Below are positions 11,847 through 23,504 of a stretch of DNA of 64,000 nt, in pieces. The stretch lies in contig QXEO01000339.1 of the NCBI GenBank assembly GCA_007115705.1, forward strand, positions 5,552,090 to 5,616,089. Direction: 5' to 3'. Each line of letters begins with the position of its first letter. Positions within the stretch are counted from its first letter, which is position 1. Origin of the DNA: Dactylis glomerata (taxonomy: Eukaryota > Streptophyta > Magnoliopsida > Poales > Poaceae). The notes beneath the pieces are model-generated. The model had not been told where the DNA came from. It did not search any database and worked only from the letters and a program-made list of their open reading frames with translations. A program made the position numbers and the translations under genes.

Positions 11847-13338
11847 TGATACGTCCATTTTGCATCACTATTTTGTATCATAATTTACTGTTATTCATTG
11901 ATATATTTCATATTTAGAGTTGATACTTATGTTATTTCCTTTGTTTTCACATGTTTGATGATCTTTGGAGGAGTTGCTGCCGGAGTCAGGATTCTGCTGG
12001 AAAAAGGACCATCAAGGGACCATATTTTGAAGATCAGGAAAATTCCAGAAAATACCAGGAAATTATATTTTCCCAGAAGACTCAGGAAGCCAGAAGGAGG
12101 GGTCGAGAGGAGCCAGGAGTGTACCAGGAAAAAGGACCTAGCCGCGCCAGCCCTGCGTGAGGCCGCCCTGGCCCACTTCTGGTCTCGCCCCTCTGCGTAC
12201 TTCATCGTCCCCGAAAACCTAAGTCAGGGGGGCTCAGAGTTAGACACCGCCGCCTCTGCGGGGTGGAAAACACCAGAGAGAGAAAAGCTCTCCGGCAGGC
12301 AGAAATCTGCCGGGGAAATTCTTTCCTGGAGAGGGGAGATCGTCGCCATCATCATCACCATCGCACCGGACTTCATCGGGATTATCATCATCATCATCCC
12401 CATCACCAGCACCTTCATCTTCACCATCACCACGCCATCCCGCTGTAACATCTTGAGTTGGATCTTGTTATATTCATAGGGGAAACTTTCCCGGTGTTGA
12501 TTACTCTTGTAGTTGATGCTATTGAGTGGAACCATTGAATTAAGGTTTATGTTCAGATTGTTATTTACCATTATTTCACCTCTGATCATGATCCATATGA
12601 TGTCTTGTGAGTAGTTCGTTTAGTTCTTGAGGACATGGGAGAAGTCAAGATGTTAGTAGTGAATTATTGTTGAGAAATATTTAATGGTTTGATATTGTTG
12701 TGGTGCTATTTCACTAGTGGTGTCATGTGAACGTCGACTACATGATACTTCACCATTTATGGGCCTAGTGAGATGCATTGTGTATTTGGCTACCAATTGT
12801 GGGGTTGCTGGAGTGACAGAAACCTAAACCTCCGTTGGAAAACCATTGCACCAGGGAGCGTAGGATCTTAGAGTTTAAGGCTGTGGTTAGATTTATCTTC
12901 ATTACTTTCTTGTATTTGCGGATGCTTGCAAGGGGTATAATCACAAGTGTGTATTTATCCTAGTAAGGGTAGTGCGCTAGCACAGGTTCACCCCCATAAC
13001 ACCTATCAAACCAATAAAGACTATTGGCTTTATGAAGCGAAAACTCTTGACAGAAACTCCCGTGTGTCCTCGAGAACGTTTGGTTATTATAAGTACACAA
13101 CCGGCTTGTCCTTTGCTGAAGAAAGGATTGGGCCACTTGCTGCAATTGTTACTACTGTCTTTTATTTACTCGCACTTTATTTACTCGTATTACCAAATAC
13201 CCCTGAAAACCTGTTTGCTAGTATTTACAGTGATTCCTTGATCAAAACCGCTCATCAACACCTTCTGCTCCTTGTTGGGTTCGACACTCTTATTTATCGA
13301 AAGTACTATGATACACCCCCTATACTTGTGGGTCATCA
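11847..13338 (+). repeat. 5' LTR of element A
   Basis: 1492 bp, TGATACGTCC...GGGTCATCA. It contains a CAT/CAC-rich microsatellite at about 12345-12432. Compared with the 3' LTR it lacks the left arm of the GC-rich hairpin: around 12118-12140 a different sequence replaces about 45 bp. Confidence 0.9.
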
Positions 13339-13349
13339 AGACTATTTTC

Positions 13350-13367
13350 TGGCGCCGTTGCCGGGGA
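13350..13367 (+). promoter_or_regulatory. tRNA-Asp primer-binding site of element A
   Basis: TGGCGCCGTTGCCGGGGA is the complement of the 3' end of plant tRNA-Asp (CCA plus acceptor and part of the T arm, from memory). It begins 12 bp after the LTR end. Confidence 0.85.
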
Positions 13368-13458
13368 GTGTAGCGCTATTGAAGAGTGGAATTGGTAAAG
13401 GTAACTGTCACTGTGAGTATTGTTTTTATTTTGTCTTTTATTTTTATTTTACTCTACT

Positions 13459-16400
13459 ATGGAGAACTCTCCATTTGGTTTCCTATTTGGAAACACATCT
13501 ACTACTACTGCTGCACATGTGGATGAACCACCACCACCACCGCCTGCTGAAATTGATCCTTTTAAGATACCTATGAAAATTGTTGGGCGTATTATGGATA
13601 ACTGCTATTCAGGTGATGGAACTGTCCATCCGGGTGATCACTTATTATTTATACATGAATTATGCGAGTTGTTCAGATGTGCAGGTATTTCACCAAGCCA
13701 GGTCAAGAAGAAACTATTCTCATTATCATTGAAAGGCAAAGCTGAAGAGTGGTATCGACTACTCCAAGATGGTCCATCTATGGCATGGGAGGATATTGTA
13801 CCTCTCTTTTATTCCAAGTTTTATCCTCCAAGTGAAATTCATAAAGATCGTAACCGGATATATAATTTTTGGCCTCATGATGGAGAGAGTATTGCCCAAG
13901 CGTGGGGGAGATTAAAGTTACTAATGCTCAAATGCCCCATTCATGAGCTCCCCAATAATATTGTTATTGATAATTTTTATGCGCGGCTTACTCTTCCTGA
14001 TAAGGATTATTTGGATGCTTCTTGCTTTGGATCATTCACTCATATGAAAGAAGATGCTAAGTGGAAACTTCTTGACCGTATACAAGAGAATGCTGAAGGA
14101 TGGGAAAATGACAAAGGTAGGAAGTCAGGTATAAACTATGATTATGAATGCATTAAATCTTTTATGGGGACCAATGACTTTCATAGTGTTAGCGCTGCTT
14201 ATGGTCTTGATTCACAAATTCTTGCTAATTGTCTTAAGGCCTTTGCCTCTTATATTGATGTTCCAAAGAAAGATTGGAACAAATATCATGCGCCTTATAA
14301 AGACTCTATTAGTAATATACCTGCTGCAGCTACTGAAGTTTGTACTGTTGATAGCATTGTGCCTCAGCCTTATTTTGAGAAGACACCTTTCCCTGCTAAG
14401 GTAAAAAAGTATTCTACTTTGGTAAGTGTGTCTAATAAAAGTACTAAGAAAGCTGCAGAACCTGATGAGCAAATTACTATTAAGTCTCCTGTAGCTATAT
14501 TGAAGGATCTTGTTACTAAAGATGTAGGGGATGAATATATTCTTTTTTGTGAAGATGCTTCTAACATTCTCTCACATCCTAAAAAGCATAGGAAAACAAG
14601 TGTTCCTGTTATTTCTGTCAGGATTGGAGATCATTGCTATTATGGTTTATGTGATATTGGTGCTAGTGCAAGTGCTATTCCCTTTGAGCTTTACAAAGAA
14701 ATCATGCACGAGATTGGCGCTTGTGAACTTGAAGATATTGATGTGGTTGTTTAGCTTGCTAACAGAGAGACTGTTTGGCCTCTTGGTATTGTTCGAGATG
14801 TGGAAGTTCTTTGTGGAAAGACTAAATACCCTACTGATTTTCTAGTACTTGGTAAGGAGGCTAGTAAAACTTGTCCTATTATTTTTGGTAGACCATTTTT
14901 GAACACCTGTGGCGCCGTGATAGATTGTAAGAAGGAGAATTTTTTTACTAAGTTCAATGGGGAGTCTTATGAGTTTAATTTTTCCAAGTTTGCTAAGACT
15001 TCTTATGAAAATGACACGCCTAATGAAAATTTTCGAGTTGAACAACTTGCTTCTATTGCTCTTGCTCCTAATAATGCCTTGCAGCAATTCATGGAAGATC
15101 ACGAAAGTGATGTTTTCAGCAAGGAAAGAGAAGAGATTGACGATATTCTTCTTCATCAACCACCATTAATCAAGCATAATCTACCTGTGGAGGATCTTGG
15201 TACCACTTTGCCACCTAAGGAAGATCCTGTGTTTGAATTAAAGCCTTTGCCTGATAATCTTAAATATGCTTATATAGATGATAAGAAAATATATCCTGTT
15301 ATTATTAGCTCCAAACTTTTAGGAAAGGAAGAAGAAAGATTATTGGAGATATTAAGGAAACACCGAGGAGCTATGGGATATACTCTTGATGATTTAAAAG
15401 GGATTTCTCCCACTTTATGTCAGCATGCCATTAATATGGAGAAAGACGCGAAGCCAGTCGTGGAGCATCAACGCCGCCTAATTCCCAAGATGAAGGATGT
15501 GGTAAGAAATGAGGTATTAAAACTCCTTGATGCTGGTATTATTTATCCTATTGCTGATAGTAGATGGGTTAGTCCTGTTCATTGTGTTCCTAAGAAAGGA
15601 GGTATGACTGTTGTGCCTAATGAGAATAACGAGCTTATTCCTCAAAGGGTAGTAGTTGGTTATAGAATGTGCATTGATTATAGGAAGGTAAACAAAGTTA
15701 CTAAGAAAGATCATTACCCTTTACTGTTTATAGATCAGATGTTAGAAAGGTTGTCTAAGAAGACTCATTTTTGTTTCCTTGATGGTTATTCTGGTTTTTC
15801 TCAAATTGCTGTTAAGAAGGATGATCAAGAGAAAACCACTTTTACTTGTCCTTATGGAACTTATGCTTATAGACATATGCCGTTTGGTTTATGCAATGCT
15901 CCTGCTACTTTTCAAAGATGCATGTCTGCTATTTTTCATGGCTTTTGTGAAGAAATTGTGGAGGTCTTCATGGACGATTTCTCTGTCTATGGAACTTCTT
16001 TTGATAATTGTTTGCACAACCTTGATAAAGTTTTGCAGAGGTGTGAAGAAACTAACCTTGTTCTTAATTGAGAGAAATGCCACTTTATGGTAAATGAAGG
16101 AATTGTCCTTGGACATAAAATTTCTGAAAGAGGTATTGAAGTTGACAGAGCGAAAGTGGAGGCAATTGAGAAAATGCCCTGTCCCAGAGATGTTAAAGGT
16201 ATTCGTAGTATTCTTGGTCACGCTGGTTTCTATAGGAGGTTTATTAAAGATTTCTCTAAGATTTCAAAGCCCCTTACTAATCTTCTTCAAAAAGATGTAC
16301 CATTTGTCTTTGATGATGATTGTAAGGAAGCTTTTGAAACTCTTAAGAAGGCTTTAACTACTGCTCCTATTGTTCAACCACCTGATTGGAATTTACCTTT

Positions 16401-18186
16401 TGAAATTATGTGTGATGCTAGTGATTTTGCTATTGGTGCTGTTCTTGGACAGCGTGTTGATAATAAGTTGAATGTTATTCATTATGCTAGTAAGACTCTT
16501 GATGCTGCTCAGAAGAATTATGCTACTACTGAGAAAGAGTTTCTTGCTGTTGTTTTTGCATGTGATAAGTTTAGATCTTACATTGTTGATTCTAAAGTTA
16601 CTATTCATACTAATCACGCAGCTATTAGATATCTTATGACTAAGAAGGATGCTAAGCCTAGGCTTATTAGATGGGTGTTGCTTTTACAAGAGTTTGATTT
16701 GCATATCGTAGATAGGAAAGGTGCTGAAAATCCGGTGGCTGACAACTTGTCTAGATTGGAAAACATTTCCTTTGATCCTATTCCTGTTAATGATAGTTTT
16801 CCAAATGAACAGTTGGCTGCAATAAATGTAACTTCGCGAGACCTTCCTTGGTATGCTGATTATGCTAACTTTATTGTTTCCAAGTATTTGCCTCCGACCT
16901 TTACAGCTCAGCAAAGAAGAAAATTCTTTTATGATTTGAGGCATTACTTTTGGGATGACCCACATTTATATAAAGAAGGAGTTGATGGTATTATGAGAAG
17001 ATGCGTACCGGAATATGAGCAACAAGAGATATTAAGGAAATGCCATAGCAGCGCCTATGGAGGGCATCATGCTGGAGATAGAACCACGCAGAAGGTTCTA
17101 CAATCAGGTTTTTATTGGCCAACTCTCTTTAAAGATGCTAGAAGGTATGTTTTATCTTGTGATGAATGCCAAAGAGTTGGTAATATTTCTAGACGCAATG
17201 AAATGCCTATGAGTTACACTCTTGTTATTGAACCGTTTGATTGTTGGGGATTTGACTTTATGGGTCCTTTTCCTCCTTCAAAAGGCTATACCCATATACT
17301 TGTTGCTGTAGATTATGTTACTAAATGGGTAGAAGCCATACCTACAAAGAGTGCCGATGGTGAGACCTCTTTAAAAATGCTTAAGGATGTTATTTTTCCT
17401 AGGTTTGGTGTGCCTAGATATCTTATGACTGATGGAGGTTCTCATTTTATTCACGGTGGTTTTAGAAAAACTCTTGCTAAATATGATGTCAATCATAGAA
17501 TTGCTTCTGCTTATCATCCCCAAACTAGTGGGCAGGTAGAGCTTTCAAATAGGGAGATCAAGTCTATCTTGCAGAAGACTGTCAATAGATCTAGGAAAAA
17601 CTGGGCTAGTAAGTTAAACGATGCTTTATGGGCTTATAGAACTGCTTATAAGAACCCCATGGGTATGTCTCCTTATAAGATGGTTTATGGAAAAGCGTGT
17701 CACTTGCCCTTAGAATTAGAACACAAAGCTTTTTGGGCAGTGAGAGAGCTTAATAGAGATTTTAATCTAGCTGGTAAGAAAATGTTATTAGATTTGAGTT
17801 CTCTAGATGAGTGGAGAAATGAAGCGTATGAGAATGCTAGGCTTTTTAAAGAGAAAGTCAAGCAATGGCATCATAAGAGAATTCTTAAGAGAGAGTTTCA
17901 TGTTGGTGAAAAAGTTCTTTTGTATAGGTCTCGTCTCAGATTTTTTGCAGGAAAATTACTCTCTAAATGGGAAGGACCATATGTTATTGTGGAAGTGTAC
18001 CGCTCAGGTGCTATTAAGATCGCTTCATTGAAAGATGACTCTACACAAGTGGTGAATGGGCAAAGACCCAAACATTATATTTCTGGAGATTCTTATAATG
18101 AAGATGTTGATGTTATTGAAACAATTTCTCCAGAAGAATTCATCCAAGACAAATTGCAGGTACCTGCAGAGTTCGTTTTCGAATAG
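13459..18186 (+). pseudogene. gag-pol: Gag-pol polyprotein of Athila-type element A
   Basis: One 1576-codon frame from ATG 13459 to TAG 18184, broken by TAG at 14752 and TGA at 16069; flanking codons stay in frame, so both are point changes (consensus Gln and Trp, from memory of Athila sequences). Order: gag capsid (about residues 40-210, FIHELCELFRCAG and SLKGKAEEWYRLL), protease with DIGAS (Asp codon 14653), reverse transcriptase with FMDDFSVYG (first Asp codon 15973), RNase H with CDAS but HTNH where HTDH is expected (codon 16612), integrase with an HHCC finger, then WGFDFMG, MTDGGSHF and QVELSNRE giving an intact D-D-35-E. No zinc knuckle is visible in gag. It would copy and integrate the element in cytoplasmic particles and nucleus if intact. 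Confidence 0.92.
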
Positions 18187-18302
18187 GTAACCGTTCTAGT
18201 CAGAGAAGTTTCGCGAAAAGCTCTTCCTTTAATATTTTTGCTATTTTTACTAAATATTAAAAATCACGAGACGAAAACGGGCAGGAAAAAGAGTCCGTGT
18301 GC

Positions 18303-18357
18303 CTCTCACACATAGGTGGCGTGGGCCCACCCCTGGCCGCGCCACCTAGGTGTGAGA
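18303..18357. repeat. GC-rich hairpin between pol and the third ORF of element A
   Basis: The longest of six related hairpins: arms of about 22 nt (18303-18324 and 18336-18357) match at 20 of 22 positions, starting CTCTCACAC on the left and ending GTGTGAGAG on the right. The core is GGTGGCG/CGCCACC and the loop contains ACCCCTGG. In other elements this hairpin is in the LTR upstream of the TATA box. Confidence 0.8.
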
Positions 18358-18423
18358 GCACCCCGGAACTCATTTCCGTCCCGGTTTCCTCCAGTGATTT
18401 CGTTTCGATGTATAATTTTCGCC

Positions 18424-18430
18424 TATTTAA
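18424..18430 (+). promoter_or_regulatory. Possible internal TATA box upstream of third ORF of A
   Basis: TTCGCCTATTTAACCCCCC here parallels TTCGCCTATAAAGACCCCCC in element 3's LTR promoter and TTCGCCTATATAT in LTR B. It lies 67 bp after the hairpin and 95 bp before the ATG at 18525. A promoter role is inference. Confidence 0.4.
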
Positions 18431-18524
18431 CCCCCCAGAGTCCCTGAGGTCTGTATATCATTTTCTCGTCATGTTTTGTTTCGAGTTGTTTCTGTCAGGG
18501 ATTGCTCTCGGCTTGGGAGTTACA

Positions 18525-19025
18525 ATGTCTTCGTCCAGTTCAACTAAGGAGAACCCTCTTGCGGATTCCATCAATCCGTACATGAGGGAGCTGAGGATGC
18601 ATCTGAAGGAGTTGTCAGTCAAGGATGGGGAGTTGCAGATTAAAGATGTTCAAGGACCTAAGGGAGAAGGGAGTCTCGAAGCGAGGATGGAAGCACTGGA
18701 ACAAGAAGTTTTCAAATACAAGAAGATGGCAGAATGCGAGGTGGACATTATCTATAGGATTAATCAAGAGCTTGTTGCCAAGTACAAGAAGGAGACTACA
18801 GAGCTCTGGAGGGATGTCCCCTCACTCCAGGAGACGACTAGCCAATTACAAGCACAACTCTACGACGTGCAGAACCAAAATTGTGAGTATGAAGCTAGAT
18901 TTCAACAAATGAGTGCTGCTGCAAGTTTCAGGATTTTGGAGACCAAGACATCCTTCCTTGATGGAGGACCTCTGCCTTGGAAGTATGACAACGAAGATTA
19001 TCCACCACCACCGCCCAAGGAGTGA
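18525..19025 (+). CDS. Third ORF of element A, coiled-coil protein in env position
   Basis: Intact 166-residue ORF starting MSSSSSTKENP (ATG 18525; the open frame extends back to 18297 but the upstream part overlaps the hairpin and promoter-like DNA). About residues 20-140 are charged heptad-like helices (SLEARMEALEQEVFKYKKM; LWRDVPSLQETTSQLQAQL), so probably a coiled coil. It ends with an acidic/proline tail YDNEDYPPPPPKE. It lies where Athila elements carry an env-like gene but has no signal peptide or transmembrane segment from this start, so it is not an envelope. Function unknown. It is stop-free although gag-pol upstream has two stops. Confidence 0.6.
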   Translation: MSSSSSTKENPLADSINPYMRELRMHLKELSVKDGELQIKDVQGPKGEGSLEARMEALEQEVFKYKKMAECEVDIIYRINQELVAKYKKETTELWRDVPSLQETTSQLQAQLYDVQNQNCEYEARFQQMSAAASFRILETKTSFLDGGPLPWKYDNEDYPPPPPKE

Positions 19026-20698
19026 TTCGTCAGTATAGGCATCCCTTTGGCTTGTTTCAAGCTTGGGGGAGTGCCGCGGTATCACATCATTACCTTTTAC
19101 TCATTTACTTTTCAAGTAGTGTCATATCATGAATAGAGAAGTTATCTTATAGAATAGTTTGCAGTTTGGAAGTATCCTCCTTAGTTTGTTTATCTATGTA
19201 TCCCTTGGTGTGAGTTGCGGTATTAAAATATTAATGAGGAGTTTTATCGTTTACTTTCCGCACACTTTATGTTAGTCTGCAATCTCTCTTGTATGACTAG
19301 TCTTGTTGATTGGTATTGGTATCACTTTGGGAGCATGAGTAAATTTAGTTGGTTTTGGCAAACCTAGCTTGGTCAGTAGCAACTTTACCTTGAGGTTTGA
19401 GTAGAAAAGAATAAAGAAGTGCTTGTAGTTACATCACTTCATTTTTCCTTATGTTTGGCTTATAAGCATTGTTATTCCTGAAGTCAAAATCATTGTACCT
19501 TCAAGGGAGTTTGCATGATTGTTCTTATTATATGTATGTTTGTTTGTTACATGCAACTCTTATGCTTGCTACCCAGCCTTGCTAGCCAAAAACCTGTACT
19601 GAGAGGAAATACTTCTCGTGCATCCAATTCCCAAAAGCCAAGTCACTTCCAAAGAGTCCACTATAAATTCCTATGCATGGTATTTCAAGCCATTCCAAGT
19701 AAATTTTCATGTGCTACCTTTCAAAAACCTTCAAACACTTCTCATTTTGTGCCACTGTTTTTAGCTCATGAGGACGTAGTGGATGGGTTTGTTATCTTCC
19801 ATACTAAATTGAGTAACCCTCGACTAGGCAGCTTCATCTGCTCGTCATTAATTTTGCAAGGGAGCTGGTCAGACCATTATAATCTCAAAAAGAAAAGAAA
19901 GAAAAGAGCACTCCTCCATGGTACGTGAAAGTTGGTTGGCACCCGATGGAATCGGTTAGCCATGGTTTGAGAAAGGAAAAAGGTGGGGAGGAGTGCAAAG
20001 CTATAAAAGAGCACCAAAGTGCCAATTAATCAAACATCTCGGAACCGCTCTCACTTGTTTAGTATGGAAGATATCAAGAACTCCGTTGCTAGTCGTTGAC
20101 AAAAGCAACCACCTCTCAAAATAACTTTTTACCTCTGTTTTACAAATGAAAAGCTCTAGCACATGTTTAATCCCTGCTTCCCTCTGCGAAGGGCCTATCT
20201 TTTACTTTTATGTTGAGTCAACCTATTTCCCTCTATCTAAAGCAAGCATTTGAGTTGTTATGTTTCACTCATCCATATGTTGATCCGTTTAATCATGTTT
20301 ACTATCTTCCTTGTTTTGTATAATGCTTTTGTCTGAAGGAATATATCTTTGAAAGCTTTCTATGAATGCAAAAGTTTACCTTGTTGAGCATATGGCCTTT
20401 GCTATGTTAGCTCTGTTTTAAAAGGCTCCGTTTAAAAGAAAGAATAGCTTGTTCATCGTTCTTTGACCAAGAACTAAGGTTTGCCATTGCCAATTAGTTT
20501 ACCTTGTGCATCTTTACATGTGATTCCCTTTTACCCATTGCAAGTCTATATCTTATAAAGGGAAGTTGCTGTCTATTATAATTTGTGCCTTGGTGAATGT
20601 GATGCTTCTTGTCCGTATTTTGATTATCGACACTTCGCTCCATAAACCTGTGGTCATGTTTACCGAGTTTAGTTTTCGCTTGGGGACAAGCGAGGTCT
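19026..20698 (+). other. Long 3' untranslated region of element A
   Basis: No supported gene. The region is homologous, in inverse orientation, to part of element 3: for example cttccctctgcgaagggcct (about 20187-20206) recurs on the minus strand near 56488-56507, and the tcgtgcatccaa motif near 19617 recurs on the minus strand near 57350-57361. This links the two elements as members of one lineage. Confidence 0.6.
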
Positions 20699-20712
20699 AA
20701 GCTTGGGGGGGT
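20699..20712 (+). promoter_or_regulatory. Polypurine tract of element A
   Basis: AAGCTTGGGGGGGT immediately before the 3' LTR start TGATACG. The same AAGCTTGGGG is found before the 3' LTR of element 3. Confidence 0.8.
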
Positions 20713-22217
20713 TGATACGTCCATTTTGCATCACTATTTTGTATCATAATTTACTGTTATTCATTGATATATTTCATATTTAGAGTTGATACTTATGTTA
20801 TTTCCTTTGTTTTCACATGTTTGATGATCTTTGGAGGAGTTGCTGCCGGAGTCAGGATTCTGCTGGAAAAAGGACCATCAAGGGACCATATTTTGAAGAT
20901 CGGGAAAATTCCAGAAAAATACCAGGAAATTATATTTTCCCAGAAGACGCAGGAAGCCAGAAGGAGGAGTCGAGAGGAGCCAGGAGGGGCCCACACGCCA
21001 GGGTGGCGCGTCCTGACCCCTGGCCGCGCCAGCCCTGCGTGAGGCCGCCCTGGCCCACTTCTGGTCTCGCCCCTCTGTGTACTTCATCGTCCCCGAAAAC
21101 CTAAGTCAGGGGGAGGGCTCAGAGTTAGACACCGCCGCCTCTGCGGGGCGGAAAACACCAAAGAGAGAAAAGCTCTCCGGCAGGCAGAAATCTACCGGGG
21201 AAATTCCTTCCCGGAGAGGGGAGATCGTCGCCATCGTCATCACCATCGCACCGGACTTCATCGGGATCATCATCATCCCCATCACCAGCACCTTCATCTT
21301 CACCATCACCACGCCATCCCGCTGTAACATCTTGAGTTGGATCTTGTTATATTCATAGGGGAAACTTTCCCGGTGTTGATTACTCTTGTAGTTGATGCTA
21401 TTGAGTGGAACCATTGAATTAAGGTTTATGTTCAGATTGTTATTTACCATTATTTCACCTCTGATCATGATCCATATGATGTCTTGTGAGTAGTTCATTT
21501 AGTTCTTGAGGACATGGGAGAAGTCAAGATGTTAGTAGTGAATTATTGTTGAGAAATATTTAATGGTTTGATATTGTTGTGGTGCTATTTCACTAGTGGT
21601 GTCATGTGAACGTCGACTACATGATACTTCACCATTTATAGGCCTAGTGAGATGCATTGTGTATTTGGCTACCGATTGTGGGGTTGCTGGAGTGACAGAA
21701 ACCTAAACCTCCGTTGGAAAACCATTGCACCAGGGAGCGTAGGATCTTAGAGTTTAAGGCTGTGGTTAGATTTATCTTAATTACTTTCTTGTATTTACGG
21801 ATGCTTGCAAGGGGTATAATCACAAGTGTGTATTTATCCTAGTAAGGGTAGTGCGCTAGCACAGGTTCACCCCCATAACACCTATCAAACCAATAAAGAC
21901 TATTGGCTTTATGAAGCGAAAACTCTTGACAGAAACTCCCGTGTGTCCTCGAGAACGTTTGGTTATTATAAGTACACAATCGGCTTGTCCTTTGCTGAAG
22001 AAAGGATTGGGCCACTTGCTGCAATTGTTACTACTGTCTTTTATTTACTCGCACTTTATTTACTCGTATTACCAAATACCCCTAAAAACCTGTTTGCTAG
22101 TATTTACAGTGATTCCTTGATCAAAACCGCTCATCAACACCTTCTGCTCCTCGTTGGGTTCGACACTCTTATTTATCGAAAGTACTACGATACACCCCCT
22201 ATACTTGTGGGTCATCA
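20713..22217 (+). repeat. 3' LTR of element A
   Basis: 1505 bp, nearly identical to the 5' LTR apart from scattered substitutions, a shorter CAT microsatellite and the intact GC-rich hairpin. Confidence 0.9.
20990..21042. repeat. GC-rich hairpin in 3' LTR of A
   Basis: Left arm CCACACGCCAGGGTGGCGCG, right arm GCCGCGCCAGCCCTGCGTGA, loop with ACCCCTGG. Its left arm is absent from the 5' LTR of the same element. Confidence 0.7.
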
Positions 22218-23139
22218 CCCAACATGTTGTTATTTATCTTATGGAGAGACACCACTAGTGAACTGTGGACCTCTGTCCAATTTCCTTTATATTGCTTTAC
22301 CATTTACTATTACTCGCTCTGTTTACATTCTCGCATACTATTACCTTTTACCACTTGATATGCAAACCGGTGAGATTGACAACCTCATCGTAAGTTGGGA
22401 GCAAAGTTCTTGGTTGTGTTGTGTTCAAGTTCCACGTTGCTGCTGGTGAAAAGCTTCACGCCGACAGTATTCTTCTGGCGCCGCTGTCCGAAGTGTCGCA
22501 AAGCTAGCAAGCATCACCTTCTGAAGTTTGGCTTTCTCCTACTGGTTTGATAAACCTTGGTTTCAAAACTGAGGGAAACTTGCTGTTGTGCTCCTCATAC
22601 CTTCCTCTTGGGGTTCCCAGCTGGGTGCCTTAACACCGCACCATCATGCATCCCTGTACATCATCTCCATGAGCCTTCGTGCTCTCCTCTCCCTCCAGGT
22701 GCGCCGATGTACTCCACCTAACTCTCATCTCCCTCTCTCGTGTGGCCTCCTTAAGGGTTGCGTAGGAGCAAGACTACACCACCGCTGCACGCCGCCCTGC
22801 TGCGGAGTTTCCAGATCTTGTCCAAAGCCGTCTACTTCCGCAATCTCGGTTGGATCAGAGATTCTGGGGGTCATCGTGATCACCGTACATGTGTGAGTAC
22901 GCGGAGGCGCTGCACGTGTGGCACCAGAGTTGTTGCACCAAGTTCTACAATGACCTTGAGGTCGGCTACGTTGGCTTCATCAACATCGCTTGTGCGGGAG
23001 CGTTAATCCTGCGTTCGGTCTTCAAGGGTATGTCATCGAACACCAGTTTACTGTTGCCGCATTACTAATAGATAGACCCTTGGGAAATTCATGGTTTCGT
23101 AGAAATAAAATTTATGTTATTTGCATCGAACCCCCATAG

Positions 23140-23152
23140 TGGCATCAGAGCC
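23140..23152 (+). promoter_or_regulatory. Initiator-Met PBS of Copia element D
   Basis: TGGCATCAGAGCC, three bases after the LTR end CCCCCA. Matches the usual TGGTATCAGAGC with one transition. Confidence 0.65.
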
Positions 23153-23325
23153 AGATCTATGCGTATTATGCTTCTACGGTTACAACGCATTGTGATAATG
23201 TAGGCATTCATCGTTTTATTGTTACCCTTTATTTTCAACTGTTCATATCTGCGGCATTGCTGGATTGCAAGCAGCCTCGCGACCGACCTTACGCTTCGGG
23301 GAGACTGGTTCCACACTTGACGTAC
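23153..23325 (+). other. Short leader of Copia element D, truncated
   Basis: About 170 bp of non-coding leader; it stops where the E-type LTR fragment begins. No gag is present. Confidence 0.5.
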
Positions 23326-23504
23326 TGATATGGGCACAAAGGAGGAGGTGAAGCCCAATTTCAGGACTCTACCAAGATGAGGGCAGCTTGTTGCGGATTG
23401 GCACGCCAGGATGACCTACAATATGAAATAATTTAGTCTAAGGTTGTGTCAACAATTTATATATTTATTTATGTTATTCCGTAGCCAAGTCATGTTGTGG
23501 GCCA
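23326..23504 (+). repeat. Fragment of E-type LTR, plus orientation
   Basis: Starts TGATATGGGCACAAAGGAGG and follows the E LTR (minus strand from 6645) for about 180 bp with scattered changes and small gaps, then breaks off at GTGGGCCA. Confidence 0.7.

Larger units (their letters stand above)
11847..22217 (+). mobile_element. Athila-type gypsy retrotransposon A, complete but mutated
   Basis: 5' LTR 11847-13338, tRNA-Asp PBS 13350-13367, gag-pol 13459-18186, third ORF 18525-19025, long 3' UTR, PPT 20699-20712, 3' LTR 20713-22217. Flanked by CCCAG (11842-11846) and CCCAA (22218-22222), a TSD with one mutation; the undamaged target in related LTR copies reads acccagcatgttg. The tRNA-Asp PBS, the gag-pol sequence style (AVDYVTKWVEA and TSGQVELSNRE in integrase) and an extra ORF after pol place it in the Athila clade. 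Total 10.37 kb. Two in-frame stops make it non-functional as read. Confidence 0.88.
10655..22646 (+). repeat. Solo LTR B (Athila-like family), interrupted by element A
   Basis: LTR start TGATATGTCTCAAACG at 10655 and end CCATCA at 22646, flanked by a perfect 5-bp TSD TGCAT (10650-10654 and 22647-22651). No internal region: unequal recombination left one LTR. Without element A and its TSD it is about 1.6 kb, like the LTRs of C (1626 bp) and element 3 (1595 bp), which share its start. TATATAT at 11024-11030 is the likely TATA box; a GC-rich hairpin lies about 40 bp upstream of it. Confidence 0.85.
9384..23136 (+). repeat. Angela/BARE-like Copia LTR (D), interrupted by solo LTR B
   Basis: Begins near TGCAATATGCCCTAGAGG (compare the Angela/BARE start with ATATGCCCTAGAGG) and ends CCCCCA at 23136, just before an iMet PBS. 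Removing B (10655-22646 and one TSD) leaves about 1.75 kb, the usual size for this family. TATA box TATATAAAG at 10596-10604. The exact left boundary is uncertain by several bases and no TSD is recoverable. Confidence 0.65.

Noticed and set aside
12224..12589. Minus-strand frame rich in Met, and His-rich plus-strand frame
   Set aside because: Products of the CAT/CAC microsatellite in the A LTRs; both recur in the 3' LTR.
12947..13576. 209-codon plus-strand frame, repeated at 21826-22449
   Set aside because: It is the end of the A LTR read through; the second copy continues into unrelated DNA, so it is not a gene.
18297..19025. Envelope gene in element A
   Set aside because: From the likely start (18525) there is no signal peptide, transmembrane helix or cleavage site; the hydrophobic stretch belongs to the untranslated upstream frame.
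22467..22490. Extra PBS-like TGGCGCCGCTGTCCG inside solo LTR B
   Set aside because: Diverges from tRNA-Asp after ten bases and lies within the LTR, not after its end; probably chance or relic.
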